A stretch of DNA of 64,000 bases from positions 278,057 through 342,056 of the forward strand of contig WBUL01000001.1 of NCBI GenBank assembly GCA_008933735.1. Direction: 5' to 3'. The notes under the pieces are model-generated. The model did not search any database. It was not told the origin of the DNA and saw only the letters and a list, made by a program, of their open reading frames with translations. Each line of letters opens with the position of its first letter. Position 1 is the first letter of the stretch. This document shows positions 55,082 through 64,000 of the stretch, piece by piece. The translations under genes were made by a program, and so were the position numbers. The DNA comes from Anaerolineae bacterium. Its GTDB lineage: Bacteria; Chloroflexota; Anaerolineae; Aggregatilineales; J027.

Positions 55082-55501
55082 ATGTCAAAAGTGCTTGATA
55101 CCTGTCCGTCATGCGGTGGCAAAATGGTGATCACCCGGCTGAGCTGCTCTACCTGCGATACCGAAGTCACGGGAACCTTCCACACCAGCATTTTTGCCCG
55201 CCTTTCCGAGGAAGACCTGCAATTTGTCGAAATCTTCCTGGCCTGCCGGGGAAATGTCAAGGAAATGGAGCGAGAGTCTGGGTTATCTTACTGGACGATT
55301 CGCGGCAAGCTGAATGACATCATCGAGTCGCTGGGGCTGGAAACAAAAAAAACACGCCAGCTCCCACAGCGCCGGGACATTTTAGAAGCGCTACAGCGTG
55401 GCGACATCTCCGTCAAAGAAGCTGAAGCAATGCTGGCACAGATAAAAAAACGGGCTTCCGGTCAAGAAATTGGCCCTTCTGACGGAAACCCGGCTGAGTG
55501 A
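55082..55501 (+). CDS. DUF2089-family DNA-binding regulator
   Basis: A 139-residue protein. A zinc ribbon (CPSCGG and CSTCDTEVTGTF, about 8-33) is followed by a helix-turn-helix-like region (LQFVEIFLACRGNVKEMERE, then SGLSYWTIRGKLNDIIESLG) characteristic of DUF2089. The C-terminal 25 residues (ILEALQRGDISVKEAEAML) form a SHOCT-like segment that is repeated at the N-terminus of the next protein (ILNMLKDGKISVEEAERLL). It probably controls its own operon through the twin palindromes upstream. Confidence 0.83.
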   Translation: MSKVLDTCPSCGGKMVITRLSCSTCDTEVTGTFHTSIFARLSEEDLQFVEIFLACRGNVKEMERESGLSYWTIRGKLNDIIESLGLETKKTRQLPQRRDILEALQRGDISVKEAEAMLAQIKKRASGQEIGPSDGNPAE

Positions 55502-55536
55502 ATCAGCATCTGCTTCCATTCTAAAGGATAAACACA

Positions 55537-57129
55537 ATGGAAGACCAGGCCACTATTTTAAACATGCTCAAAGACGGAAAAATAAGCGTTGAGGAAGCCG
55601 AGCGCCTGCTGGCACTCCTAGAAGCAGAAAAAGATGAGTTGCCACAGGCCAAAGAGCCTGCATTTATGCTGCCCCTGATACCGCCAGCTCCGCCCCACCC
55701 TCCCATACCACCGCATATCCCCTTCCCTCCGAAACCACCGAACGTAAGCTGGCGCGAACACAAACTCAATTTCAAACGCAAACGCAGAATCAGCGAGGGC
55801 TGGTCGATTCGCACCAGTGAACTCCTCGCCGCCCTACAAGCATTTGGGATTGATGATCTTGACGTGGATGAACTGGAAAACCTGCGGATTCACCATGTCA
55901 CACCGGATTACATTGAAGCAATGTGGGAAGCTGGACTGCGCGAACTTTCGACCGAAGCCTTGGTGGACATGCAAATTCATGGGATTAAACCAGATTATGT
56001 TCAAGCTATGTTAAGACGCTTCCCCGACGCTTCTCCGCATGAAATCATCGACCTTAGGCTTCATGGTGTCAAAACCAGCTATATCGAGGAGCTTGAACTC
56101 GCAGATCTGACACTGAACGACCTGAAGGAATTCGCCAATCACGGAGTCAGACCCAAATTGGTGAAAACGATTCAGGTTCTGGGATTAGAAAAGATCACCC
56201 CTGATGAAATGATTGAACTGAGTGACCATGGGGTCAGCCCGCGTTTTATCGAAGAAATGGCGGAACTCATGGATAACAATCTGAGCGTTGATGAGCTCAT
56301 TCAACTGGCGACTCATGGTGTCCGTCCGGATTACGTGAAAGAACTCCGCGAACTGGGGTTGGAGCGCATCACCCCCAATGAAATGGTCGAACTGCGGAAT
56401 CATGGCATTAAACCCCGATACATCAAAGAAATCGCCGACCTCGGATTTTCAGATCTGGAGGTCAATGAGCTGATAGAGTTAGGCATTCACGGCGTCAAAC
56501 CGCAGTTTGTCAAAACGATCCGTGAGGCTGGTTTTGAAGACATGAGTCTTCAAGATATTATCGAACTCTCAGTGCATGGTATCAGTCCCCAATTTATCGA
56601 AGACATGGCGGAGCTCGGACTGACGGAGTTGAGTGTCCATGACCTTATTGAGTTGGGTCAGCACGGCATTGATCCACGTTTCGTGGCAGAAGTCCACGAA
56701 CTTGGTTTTAGTGATTTGACGGTAGATGAACTGGTGGAACTGAGTCAACAAGGCGTCAAAGCAGATTATATCGAAGCCTGGCGCAGACGAGGTCTGACCG
56801 ACCTCGGTCTGCATGAATTGATGAATTTGCGGATTCATGAGGTTAAGCCGCGTGTGGTCGATAAACTCGTGCACCAGTTCCTGCACCTGCGCCAGCAGGG
56901 ATTCGATGGGGAAACCATGTACCAACTTCGTTCACTGGACATTGACCAGTTTTCCGATCACTTTGCAAAAGACATGGCAGCACTGGGGTATCCCCAACTC
57001 ACCCCTCAGCAGATGATTGACCTGTGGGTCTTTGATATAGACCTTGCCTACATACAAGCTGCCAAAGAAGCGCAGCCGGATGTTACTCTGGAAGACCTCA
57101 TCGCCCGCCGCAAGAACGAACTCAACTGA
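55537..57129 (+). CDS. Protein with about 13 tandem 29-residue helical repeats
   Basis: A 530-residue protein. Residues 1-36 are a SHOCT-like module shared with the DUF2089 regulator. A Pro-rich stretch (about 45-70) follows, then from about residue 105 a run of some 13 repeats of about 29 residues with consensus HGVKPxYIxElxxLGLxxLT followed by DELIELxx. Units differ in the middle, and the last two are irregular. Repeats of this kind are also found behind M56/BlaR-type sensor proteins. No enzyme motif, signal peptide or membrane helix is seen. A ligand- or partner-binding solenoid working with the DUF2089 protein is inferred. Confidence 0.82.
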   Translation: MEDQATILNMLKDGKISVEEAERLLALLEAEKDELPQAKEPAFMLPLIPPAPPHPPIPPHIPFPPKPPNVSWREHKLNFKRKRRISEGWSIRTSELLAALQAFGIDDLDVDELENLRIHHVTPDYIEAMWEAGLRELSTEALVDMQIHGIKPDYVQAMLRRFPDASPHEIIDLRLHGVKTSYIEELELADLTLNDLKEFANHGVRPKLVKTIQVLGLEKITPDEMIELSDHGVSPRFIEEMAELMDNNLSVDELIQLATHGVRPDYVKELRELGLERITPNEMVELRNHGIKPRYIKEIADLGFSDLEVNELIELGIHGVKPQFVKTIREAGFEDMSLQDIIELSVHGISPQFIEDMAELGLTELSVHDLIELGQHGIDPRFVAEVHELGFSDLTVDELVELSQQGVKADYIEAWRRRGLTDLGLHELMNLRIHEVKPRVVDKLVHQFLHLRQQGFDGETMYQLRSLDIDQFSDHFAKDMAALGYPQLTPQQMIDLWVFDIDLAYIQAAKEAQPDVTLEDLIARRKNELN

Positions 57130-57148
57130 TCTTTTGACCTCCAATATG

Positions 57149-57173
57149 TCCCCTGTTCTCAGGGGATTTTTTG
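57149..57173 (+). terminator. Intrinsic terminator
   Basis: TCCCCTG, loop TTCT, CAGGGGA, then TTTTTT: a textbook terminator 20 bases after the repeat-protein gene. Confidence 0.9.
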
Positions 57174-57224
57174 TTTCATCCCCTAAAAATGAGTGGTTTT
57201 TTCTGTGGGGCAAGTCCCGCGTGC

Positions 57225-57230
57225 TATAAT
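57225..57230 (+). promoter_or_regulatory. Extended -10 promoter
   Basis: TGCTATAAT, with TATAAT at 57225-57230, lies 24 bases before the next start codon. No good -35 box is seen, as expected for extended -10 promoters. Confidence 0.55.
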
Positions 57231-57253
57231 GGCGATTGGTGTGAAGGTAATTT

Positions 57254-58411
57254 ATGATGCGACGTTCTCAAATTGTCTTTTTTCTCATTATCCTGAGCGC
57301 AATGGCGATTGTGGCGATTGGTTTTGCGCTGCAATCAAGCGGTGATTCTAATGATAACAACAACAGCAGCAACACCAGCAGCAATGAACCGATAACACTG
57401 CGAGTAGCCGTCAACCCCGTAATCGAGCCCTGGATTCGGGAAGCGGCCGAAGATTACAGCCGTGACAATCCGCGTGTCAAGAACCGCCCGGTCACTATTC
57501 AGGTTATCTCCCAGGACAGTCTAACGGTGTGGCAGGGTGAAAGTGGGTGGTCGGTTCTGAACCATCCCCAGGTCTGGATACCCGAAGCAAATTACGCGCT
57601 GCAATACGTTCAGGAAGGCAATTTGGGTCTGAGATACACGGTGTTGGAAAATACGCTGGCACAAACCCCGATTATCTGGGGGGCATATCAGAGCCGCGCT
57701 GAGGTAATTCTCAACAAATATGGCAGCTTCAACGGAAAAACTATCCAGCAGACGGCAGAACTTGAAGCCTGGTCGAACATCGGCGGAGATTCTGCGTGGC
57801 GTTTTATCAAAATAGGTTTTTCCCGCCCAGACAGCAAAGACAGTGGGTTCGCGGCGCTGCTTACACTTGCCAGCGCATATGCTGAGTCGCCATCCTTGAA
57901 TAACCAGCTTATGAATGATTCCGCTCTGTGGGCATGGCTCGGTCCTATTGTGGACTCCGTACCCAATTTCTCCAGTCTAGGCGCTGACCCGGCGGATCGG
58001 ATGGTAAATACGCGCCAGTCTGCCATCGAAATCGCATTGCTGCCGGAAAACCAATGGCTCATTCATTACGGTGACTTGAGCAAAATCGAGCCCATTCTGC
58101 TCTACTACCCCGAAAATTACCTGCTGTTGGATTTTCCTTTTGCTATCTGGGATGGTCAGGAAACCACCGAGGAGGAACGTCAGGCGGCGGCAGATTTTGG
58201 CAAATTTCTGCTCTCCGATGCCCAGCAGCGTGCTGCTGGAGAAAAAGGCCTGCGCCCTGCCAAACTCACGGATTTAGCCCAATTCACACCGTTTAATACT
58301 GCCGCGAATCAGGTTCAACTGACGCTCGCTGGCAGCCCGATCAGCTTGCCTGGACGCGCGGGGGCGTTAAGCCTGCTGCGCTGGTTTGAAGGTTATCGCA
58401 CCGCACCCTAG
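57254..58411 (+). CDS. Membrane-anchored extracellular solute-binding-like protein
   Basis: A 385-residue exported protein. One N-terminal hydrophobic helix (about 7-26) without lipobox Cys acts as uncleaved anchor or signal peptide; an Asn/Ser-rich linker follows (about 28-48). The rest has the two-lobe pattern of class II solute-binding proteins (ITLRVAVNPVIEPWIREAA, VWIPEANYALQYV, DSGFAALLTLASAYAE, LDFPFAIWDGQE). No ABC transporter genes are adjacent; the following gene encodes a similar binding domain fused to a VWA domain, so the pair probably works together. Confidence 0.8.
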   Translation: MMRRSQIVFFLIILSAMAIVAIGFALQSSGDSNDNNNSSNTSSNEPITLRVAVNPVIEPWIREAAEDYSRDNPRVKNRPVTIQVISQDSLTVWQGESGWSVLNHPQVWIPEANYALQYVQEGNLGLRYTVLENTLAQTPIIWGAYQSRAEVILNKYGSFNGKTIQQTAELEAWSNIGGDSAWRFIKIGFSRPDSKDSGFAALLTLASAYAESPSLNNQLMNDSALWAWLGPIVDSVPNFSSLGADPADRMVNTRQSAIEIALLPENQWLIHYGDLSKIEPILLYYPENYLLLDFPFAIWDGQETTEEERQAAADFGKFLLSDAQQRAAGEKGLRPAKLTDLAQFTPFNTAANQVQLTLAGSPISLPGRAGALSLLRWFEGYRTAP

Positions 58412-58419
58412 CAGAGGAT

Positions 58420-60219
58420 ATGAGAGAAATGTCTACAAGATCACCTTTGTATCGGTTGATTCTGGTCGCTGTTGCGCTGGCAATGGCGGTCATGGCGTGC
58501 AGCTTTGGCGATGATTCGTCCGAAAGCACGACCAATAATCAGAGCGCAACCAGTGAAAGTGTTACCGCGCCGTCTGACGCCATTCGTATTTCAATTATCT
58601 ACGCCCCGGAATCAGATTTGTACCTGAAAGATGTAATTCTGGAATTTAATCGCGCATACGCTGAAGGGCGCAACCCATTGACTGGCGAACGATTGAAAGA
58701 CGGTGAAAAACCAATTTATGTGGAAGGCCGTTCAGGGTCGTCTGGCACGATTATGCAGGGAATTGTCAATGCAGTTATCGCACCAAACAACCAGAACGTG
58801 GAACGGCCCACGATTTTTGCGCCGTCAGTGAGTCACTGGCTGGCACTGGTCAATTACCAATCCGGCAGGGAAATTTTCGACCTGACCAACAGCCCCGCCA
58901 CCGCCAATGCGCCCGTCGTCATGGCAATCTGGGAAAGCCGTCTAAAAGCCATTCAGGATGCCAATCCAGGGGAACAGATCGGCTGGAGTCATCTGCTGGA
59001 AGTGTTGAATAATCCGCAGGGATGGGCAGGCTATGGCATCAATGACGGGCGGACAACCGTTTATTACGGGCATACGGATCCGTTCATCAGTTCAACAGCG
59101 CTTTCAACCCTGATAGCTGAATACTACGCCAGCGCTCAGGCACTCGGCATCACGGAACGCCGCCTCAGCATGTCTACCGTGCAGAATTCTGAAGTGCAGG
59201 AAGGCGTCCGAAGCATTGAAAGCCTCATCCGGCACTACTCCAGCCGCACCACCGAATTTAAAGAATACATCGCGCAAGGGCCGGAATATCTGGATTTTGT
59301 GGCTTTGGAAGAAAATGACCTGATCTACATTAACCAGGGTAAAACCCAGTACAATCCACCGGAAAAACTGGTCGCGCTGTATCCGGCTGAAGGCACATTC
59401 TGGCATGAGCATCCGTTTGGCATTGTGCAGGCAGAATGGGTCACGGAGGAACAGGCACAGGCGGCGCAGGTCTTTACCGATTATGTGCTGACTCCTGCGG
59501 TACAGGAAAAAGTGCTGGCAGCAGGCTTCCGACCGGTCAATCCGAATGTCGCTATCGGCTATCCGATCAGCCTGGAACTGGGTGTTGACCCGACTCAACC
59601 TCTCACCGTATTGGAAGTACCAGAACCCGCTGTGATTACGGCGGTTCAGGAAAGCTGGAGCTTCGTCAAAAAGCAGGCAGATGTGTGGCTGTTGATAGAT
59701 ATTTCCGGCTCTATGGAAGGCGAAAAACTGAATCAGGCCAAAGCCGCCGCGCTTGCTTTCCTGGAGCAAACGGAAAGCAATAATCGAGTCGGGTTGATGA
59801 CGTTCAGCACACAGGTAGACATTGTCGTGCCGATTGACAACGTTGAGAGCAACCGCCGCAACCTGGAACAGGCAATTAACAACCTGCAAGCGGGTGGCGA
59901 TACCGCGTTGTACGATGCAGTGATCGAAACCATCAACATGACGAATGAACAAAGCGAAGATGGAGATCGCATTCGGGCAGTTGTGCTGCTGAGTGACGGA
60001 GAAGACACCGCCAGCGCAAATACGTTGAACAGCGCTACGGTGCTGCTTCAGGGCGAACGCAGCAAACAAAACCCGATCATCATCATCCCTGTTGCCTATG
60101 GCAGTGGTGCAGATGTCCGCTCGCTGAGTTCGATTGCCCGCGCTTCCGCGACGCGGGTACAGTCCGGTGAACCGGAAAATATCCGCAGTGTGCTGGAAAT
60201 CATCAGCAGCTACTTCTAA
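58420..60219 (+). CDS. Lipoprotein with solute-binding and VWA domains
   Basis: A 599-residue lipoprotein. Signal peptide with lipobox AVMAC (Cys near residue 27); a second ATG three codons in (58429) could be the start. Residues about 45-400 form a solute-binding-protein fold (YAPESDLYLKDVILEFN, SGTIMQGIVNAVIAP). From about 420 a VWA domain follows with an intact metal-ion site (DISGSMEGEKLNQAKAAAL, GGDTALYDAV, VVLLSDGEDTAS). The combination is found in Chloroflexota and actinobacteria without known function. It follows its partner by eight bases; no permease or ATPase is present. Confidence 0.87.
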   Translation: MREMSTRSPLYRLILVAVALAMAVMACSFGDDSSESTTNNQSATSESVTAPSDAIRISIIYAPESDLYLKDVILEFNRAYAEGRNPLTGERLKDGEKPIYVEGRSGSSGTIMQGIVNAVIAPNNQNVERPTIFAPSVSHWLALVNYQSGREIFDLTNSPATANAPVVMAIWESRLKAIQDANPGEQIGWSHLLEVLNNPQGWAGYGINDGRTTVYYGHTDPFISSTALSTLIAEYYASAQALGITERRLSMSTVQNSEVQEGVRSIESLIRHYSSRTTEFKEYIAQGPEYLDFVALEENDLIYINQGKTQYNPPEKLVALYPAEGTFWHEHPFGIVQAEWVTEEQAQAAQVFTDYVLTPAVQEKVLAAGFRPVNPNVAIGYPISLELGVDPTQPLTVLEVPEPAVITAVQESWSFVKKQADVWLLIDISGSMEGEKLNQAKAAALAFLEQTESNNRVGLMTFSTQVDIVVPIDNVESNRRNLEQAINNLQAGGDTALYDAVIETINMTNEQSEDGDRIRAVVLLSDGEDTASANTLNSATVLLQGERSKQNPIIIIPVAYGSGADVRSLSSIARASATRVQSGEPENIRSVLEIISSYF

Positions 60220-60264
60220 CACTCTCAGGGCGGGCCACAAACCCGCCCTCTAAAAAGGCACGTT

Positions 60265-61344
60265 ATGTCCTACGAATACGTTGGTAACATGCATATTCAC
60301 ACCCCATACTCTGATGGCACAGATTATCATGCCCTCATTGCCGAAGCAGCGCGGCAGGCAGGTCTTGATTTTATTGTGGTTACAGACCACAACGTTTTAG
60401 TCAAAGGAGTAGAAGGATATTACGGGAGCGAGGAAGACAGATATGTGCTCCTCCTGACAGGAGAAGAAATCCATGATCGGACTCGCTTACCCCAGGTGAA
60501 TCATTTGCTGGTTTACGGGGTAGACGAGGAACTCTGCCACTTGGCCGATGACCCGCAGGTGTTGATTGATACGGTCAATACAAAAAAAGGGCTGACCTTC
60601 ATCGCCCATCCTTATGATCAGGATGTGGTTTGGGTCAGTGACGATTTTACCATTGCCATACCCTGGGTGGACTGGCAGGTTAACAACTTCACCGGATTGG
60701 AAATCTGGAATTATATGTCCAGCTTTAAGGATGCGATGCCCAATGTTCGAGAAGGAATGCAGGCCCTGTTTCGCCCGGATGAGTTTGTCACTGGCCCACC
60801 AACTGAAGTGTTCGCCAAATGGGATGAACTGCTAACGGCAGGTCAGAAAGTCATCGGCATTGGCAATTCGGATGCTCACGGCACCTATTTCCATGTGGGG
60901 CCGTTTTCGCATCGGGTTTTCGCCTACGACTTTCTGTTCAACTGCATTAACACCCATCTCTTGTGCAAAGTACCGTTTTCCGGCAATCTTGATTTAGACC
61001 GCCAGTTGATATTCGCCACCCTCAAAGCGGGACGCGCCTTCATCGGTTATGAAATTCCCGGCGATACACGCGGCTTCCGCTTTCTGGCACAGGGGAGCTA
61101 TGGCACCGCCGAAATGGGGGACACCCTGCGAGTCGGGTCAGGGGTCACCATGCAAATCCGCACCCCTGCCCGCGCTCACATCAAAATCATCCATGAGGGT
61201 AAGGTTGTCCGCGAAGATGTGAATACTGATGCCCTGACCTACACCGCTACCGAACGCGGCGCTTACCGGGTTGAGGCATGGAAAGAATACGCGGGTAAAG
61301 ACCGCTGCTGGATTCTAAGTAACCCGATTTATCTGATCCGCTAG
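60265..61344 (+). CDS. PHP-domain metal-dependent phosphoesterase
   Basis: A 359-residue PHP-family protein. Motif I MHIHTPYSDGTDYHALI, motif II FIVVTDHNVLVKGVE, LTGEEIHD, FIAHPYDQD and IGNSDAHGTYF supply the metal-binding His/Asp/Glu set. The last 90 residues form a beta domain. Such enzymes hydrolyse phosphodiesters or phosphomonoesters of small molecules. The stop overlaps the convergent cytochrome gene by four bases. Confidence 0.87.
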   Translation: MSYEYVGNMHIHTPYSDGTDYHALIAEAARQAGLDFIVVTDHNVLVKGVEGYYGSEEDRYVLLLTGEEIHDRTRLPQVNHLLVYGVDEELCHLADDPQVLIDTVNTKKGLTFIAHPYDQDVVWVSDDFTIAIPWVDWQVNNFTGLEIWNYMSSFKDAMPNVREGMQALFRPDEFVTGPPTEVFAKWDELLTAGQKVIGIGNSDAHGTYFHVGPFSHRVFAYDFLFNCINTHLLCKVPFSGNLDLDRQLIFATLKAGRAFIGYEIPGDTRGFRFLAQGSYGTAEMGDTLRVGSGVTMQIRTPARAHIKIIHEGKVVREDVNTDALTYTATERGAYRVEAWKEYAGKDRCWILSNPIYLIR

Positions 61345-61847
61345 GATTCAGCATCCAGCACCCGGATATAGGCGATGATTCCGCGTATCTGGTCATCAGT
61401 TAAAGATGGAAAGCCGCCGCGTGGAGGCATCGCCACACCAGAGATATTAAACGGATCATCAACGGGCCGTCCATGAATGATGAAGCGCAACAGAGCCTCG
61501 TCATTCATTCCTCTGGTAAACACGTTTTGCTTGAGGGGCGGCCCAAAATTTTCCTCACCTTCACCCGCTGCGCCATGACAGTTGGCGCAAAAAATGCTGT
61601 AGCTGGTTTTGCCTTCCGTGACCTGTTCGGGGGAATAGCTTTCTATCGAGCGCAGCATCGTATCATCTTCGGCGAGGGCTTCAACCGCCAGTTCGCCATC
61701 AAACGTGTCACATAAATCTTCCAGTAGGGCGGCAATTTGATTTTTAGGCTGACTGCCTTCCACTGGTTTTTCCATGAAAAATACGGCTGTGATGAGCAGC
61801 GCAACGGCAATACCCAGACCAATGAGCAGAATCATTTTTATCATCAT
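61341..61847 (-). CDS. Membrane-anchored cytochrome c (mono-haem)
   Basis: A 168-residue protein with one N-terminal transmembrane helix (about 4-25) and a class I cytochrome c domain: haem-binding CANCHG near residue 87 and Met ligand in ISGVAMPPRGG near 142. It would carry electrons at the outer face of the membrane. The ATG overlaps the stop of the M23-like protein upstream (ATGA). Confidence 0.9.
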   Translation of the reverse strand: MMIKMILLIGLGIAVALLITAVFFMEKPVEGSQPKNQIAALLEDLCDTFDGELAVEALAEDDTMLRSIESYSPEQVTEGKTSYSIFCANCHGAAGEGEENFGPPLKQNVFTRGMNDEALLRFIIHGRPVDDPFNISGVAMPPRGGFPSLTDDQIRGIIAYIRVLDAES

Positions 61848-62419
61848 GCTTCTCCCCCAGCCGGATTCTGTGAGACAAAAGGCAGGGGCGCTTCAATTGG
61901 GATGTCATAGGGCAGTTCGTAACCAAACTCAACCCAGATAATCGGGCGCTCACGGGTACGGGCATCGACATCATAAAGTCCGGCATTTTCACAAATGCCA
62001 CTGACGGCCACAAAATGCAGGTCGTAACCTTTATGCTGACCAAGGATCATGCCGACTTCCACCACATCCCCGCCCGTTACTTCAAAGGTTTCCAGGTGCA
62101 AGACCACCAGGCAAACATCGTTGAGGACATCATCAATCATCAGCAAACCCCCGTAACGTGGGGTAGCAACATAGATCGTGCCTTCTGTGGGCGAATACGC
62201 ATTTTTATCACCGCCGCAGGTAAAATCGTAGGCGCGACGGTTGGGGTCAAGCGGAGGCTGGCCATCACGGTTAACCCCATGAAAAGTTGAAACGCTGCTT
62301 TTCACCCCTGGCGCACAGGGAGTGTAATAATTGGTGACAGGTTCCCGCTTATCACGGCCCGCCTCGACATAGGGCAGCATAACACCCATAAAAAACAACA
62401 CTAACAGCAGCTTGCTCAT
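61844..62419 (-). CDS. Secreted protein resembling a degenerate M23 peptidase
   Basis: A 191-residue exported protein; signal peptide MSKLLLVLFFMGVMLPYVEA. The ATG at 62419 is chosen so that it starts the signal peptide. The mature part shows a pattern like LytM/M23 metallopeptidases: RAYDFTCGGDKNAYSPTEG, LVVLHLETFEVTGGDVVEVGM, GQHKGYDLHFVAV. But the first zinc-site His is absent and H-x-H reads D-L-H, so it may be inactive; the M23 likeness is my inference. Co-transcribed with a cytochrome c. Confidence 0.6.
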   Translation of the reverse strand: MSKLLLVLFFMGVMLPYVEAGRDKREPVTNYYTPCAPGVKSSVSTFHGVNRDGQPPLDPNRRAYDFTCGGDKNAYSPTEGTIYVATPRYGGLLMIDDVLNDVCLVVLHLETFEVTGGDVVEVGMILGQHKGYDLHFVAVSGICENAGLYDVDARTRERPIIWVEFGYELPYDIPIEAPLPFVSQNPAGGEA

Positions 62420-62552
62420 GATGACTTCGTCCTCTCGGCTTATGCTATTCATCATACGGGAGAAAAAAAGTCTGTTCTGGTCGTCATCCCGCCAGCAAAA
62501 TTGCAGCTCGCTGACAAATAGCTGACACATGGGAATTCACTCGCCTTTCTGG

Positions 62553-62558
62553 TATAAT
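62553..62558 (+). promoter_or_regulatory. uvrB extended -10 promoter
   Basis: TGGTATAAT with TATAAT at 62553-62558, 39 bases before uvrB; no clear -35 box and no visible SOS-box palindrome. Confidence 0.55.
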
Positions 62559-62596
62559 ATAGAACGTGTGTTTCAGTAGATTGGGTCATCTTCCAC

Positions 62597-64000
62597 ATGC
62601 CAGACTTTAAACTTGTCGCTGATTACGAGCCGATGGGCGACCAGCCTACCGCGATTCAAACCCTGATAGATGGAATTCATAAGGGCAATAAACACCAGAT
62701 CCTCCTCGGTGCAACGGGGACAGGAAAAACGTTTACCGTTGCGAAGGTGATTGAACATTTCAACCGCCCAACGCTGGTGATGGCCCACAACAAAACTCTT
62801 GCCGCCCAGCTTTACGCCGAATTCAAGGATTTTTTCCCCCACAACGCGGTTGAATACTTCGTCAGCTACTACGACTATTACCAGCCCGAAGCCTACGTTC
62901 CCCAAAAAGACCTTTATATCGAAAAAGAAACGGATATTAACGAGGACATTGACCGTCTGCGGCTTGCTGCGACTGCCTCCTTGTTAAGCCGCCGGGATGT
63001 GATCATTGTGGCATCAGTGTCGTGCATTTACGGCATTGGCAGCCCATATGCCTGGGGACGGGTAATCTTTGAACTGCATGTCGGCCAGGAAATGCGGCGG
63101 GATGTGATGCTGCGTCACTTTGTAGCCATACAATACACCCGCAACGATATGGTTTTGCAGCGCGGCACCTTCCGTGTGCGCGGCGATACGATGGAAATCC
63201 AGCCCGCTTACGCTGAAACTGCGTATCGGATTCGCATGTTCGGGGATGAGATTGAGGCGCTGATCGAGTTTGACCCGTTAACGGGAGAACTGCTCGCGGA
63301 GCATGACAGCATCACCATTTTCCCTGCCAAACACTTCATTACTGAAACGGATACGCTCAAAGAAGCGATTCACGATATTGAGATTGAACTCGATGCACAA
63401 TTGAAAGTTTTCAAAGATCAGAGCAAAGTTCTGGAGGCACAGCGCCTGGAACAGCGCGTTCGGTATGACGTAGAAATGCTGCGCGAAGTCGGATTCACGA
63501 GCGGCATTGAAAACTATTCACGTCACCTTGACCGCCGAGCCGCCGGAAGCCCACCCTGGACTTTAATTGATTACTTCCCCAAAGACTACCTCATTGTGCT
63601 GGACGAAAGTCACATCACAGTTCCACAGATTCGGGGGATGTACGGAGGCGACCGTTCGCGGAAAACAACGCTGGTGGAATACGGTTTCCGGCTGCCCAGT
63701 GCGCTGGACAACCGTCCTCTTAACTTCGAGGAATTTGAAGAACGCATGGGTGCCACCATTTATATGAGCGCGACGCCGGGCCCTTATGAGGAGCAGCAAG
63801 CCGAACAAGTTGCTCAACAGGTGATTCGCCCCACGGGAATCCTTGATCCTGAAGTTGAAATCCGTCCTGTGGAAGGACAGATTGATGACCTGCTGGCAGA
63901 AATCCAGAAACGAGTGAACAACAGGCAGCGGGTTCTGGTCACAACCCTGACACAAAAAATGGCCGAGGATTTGTCACAATATCTGATCGAAATGGGCATC
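62597..64000 (+). CDS. uvrB: Excinuclease ABC subunit B, 3' end outside window
   Basis: The first 468 codons of UvrB; the frame is open to the right edge (full length is about 660-670). Walker [17 protein letters not shown] is near residue 39, the DNA-clamping beta-hairpin [15 protein letters not shown] near 92, the damage-verification region [14 protein letters not shown] near 138, and Walker B-like [13 protein letters not shown] near 335. It loads with UvrA onto damaged DNA in nucleotide excision repair and recruits UvrC. Confidence 0.97.
   Translation, partial: MPDFKLVADYEPMGDQPTAIQTLIDGIHKGNKHQILLGATGTGKTFTVAKVIEHFNRPTLVMAHNKTLAAQLYAEFKDFFPHNAVEYFVSYYDYYQPEAYVPQKDLYIEKETDINEDIDRLRLAATASLLSRRDVIIVASVSCIYGIGSPYAWGRVIFELHVGQEMRRDVMLRHFVAIQYTRNDMVLQRGTFRVRGDTMEIQPAYAETAYRIRMFGDEIEALIEFDPLTGELLAEHDSITIFPAKHFITETDTLKEAIHDIEIELDAQLKVFKDQSKVLEAQRLEQRVRYDVEMLREVGFTSGIENYSRHLDRRAAGSPPWTLIDYFPKDYLIVLDESHITVPQIRGMYGGDRSRKTTLVEYGFRLPSALDNRPLNFEEFEERMGATIYMSATPGPYEEQQAEQVAQQVIRPTGILDPEVEIRPVEGQIDDLLAEIQKRVNNRQRVLVTTLTQKMAEDLSQYLIEMGI

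Noticed and set aside
59104..60240. 378-codon open frame on the minus strand
   Set aside because: It is antisense to the VWA part of the binding-protein/VWA gene, which has a lipobox, intact MIDAS and ribosome spacing; the antisense product has no recognisable feature.

Overview
The window (about 52-55% GC by eye) looks like a stretch of a Chloroflexota chromosome, probably Anaerolineae or a relative. The reasons are an FMN riboswitch in front of an NMT1-type flavin ABC transporter, a T-box in front of pheST, a DUF2089 regulator, an F420-type LLM oxidoreductase, HEAT-repeat proteins and frequent TTG/GTG starts. The assignment is an inference; no rRNA or tRNA gene was seen. There is no phage, insertion sequence or CRISPR array.

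Layout. 1-1335 is the 3' part of a HEAT-repeat protein, perhaps the tail of a NACHT ATPase. 1332-7920 (minus) is a surface-sugar cluster: sugar dehydrogenase, acetyltransferase, NeuB/SpsE synthase, SpsF cytidylyltransferase, histidine phosphatase, then behind its own promoter a WbpG-type amidotransferase with HisH2 and HisF2. 8018-12049 holds an orphan response regulator and a MoxR-Nudix-zinc ribbon-VWA operon. 12220-14526 is a divergent MFS/LysR pair. 14523-17514 (minus) is a two-component system with a DEDDh exonuclease and a lone RAM domain. 17677-22465 is a T-box operon: unknown membrane protein, pheS, pheT. 22584-26892 has a LysE exporter, a HEAT protein, a pRiA4b ORF-3-like protein, a zinc-ribbon/TIR protein and a winged-helix AAA ATPase.

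26993-32330 is a secretion and cell-surface run (discoidin-type protein, membrane-anchored glycosidase, GT39 transferase, LOG hydrolase). 32327-39215 (minus) has a beta-propeller protein, GT4 transferase, inositol monophosphatase, a TrmA/RlmD-like protein that lacks its catalytic residues, and a SERCA-type calcium ATPase. 39310-42286 is an acyltransferase plus a cytochrome c lipoprotein. 42349-43824 (minus) is threonine synthase behind a threonine-rich leader peptide and attenuator. 43862-50244 has an amidohydrolase, gpmI, an LLM oxidoreductase, a DUF1461 membrane protein, a degenerate small reading frame and a fused MFS/spermidine synthase. 50350-54957 is an acetyltransferase followed by the FMN-riboswitch transporter with two tandem binding proteins. 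54985-57129 is a DUF2089 regulator with twin operator-like palindromes and a 29-residue-repeat protein. 57254-60219 is a binding-protein / binding-protein-VWA pair. 60265-64000 has a PHP phosphoesterase, cytochrome c, an M23-like protein and the start of uvrB.

The most notable content is regulatory: three different cis-acting RNA mechanisms (T-box, FMN riboswitch, ribosome-mediated Thr attenuation) in one window, the last apparently starting from a leaderless mRNA. Two proteins also appear to have lost their catalytic residues: the TrmA/RlmD-like protein and the TIR protein.
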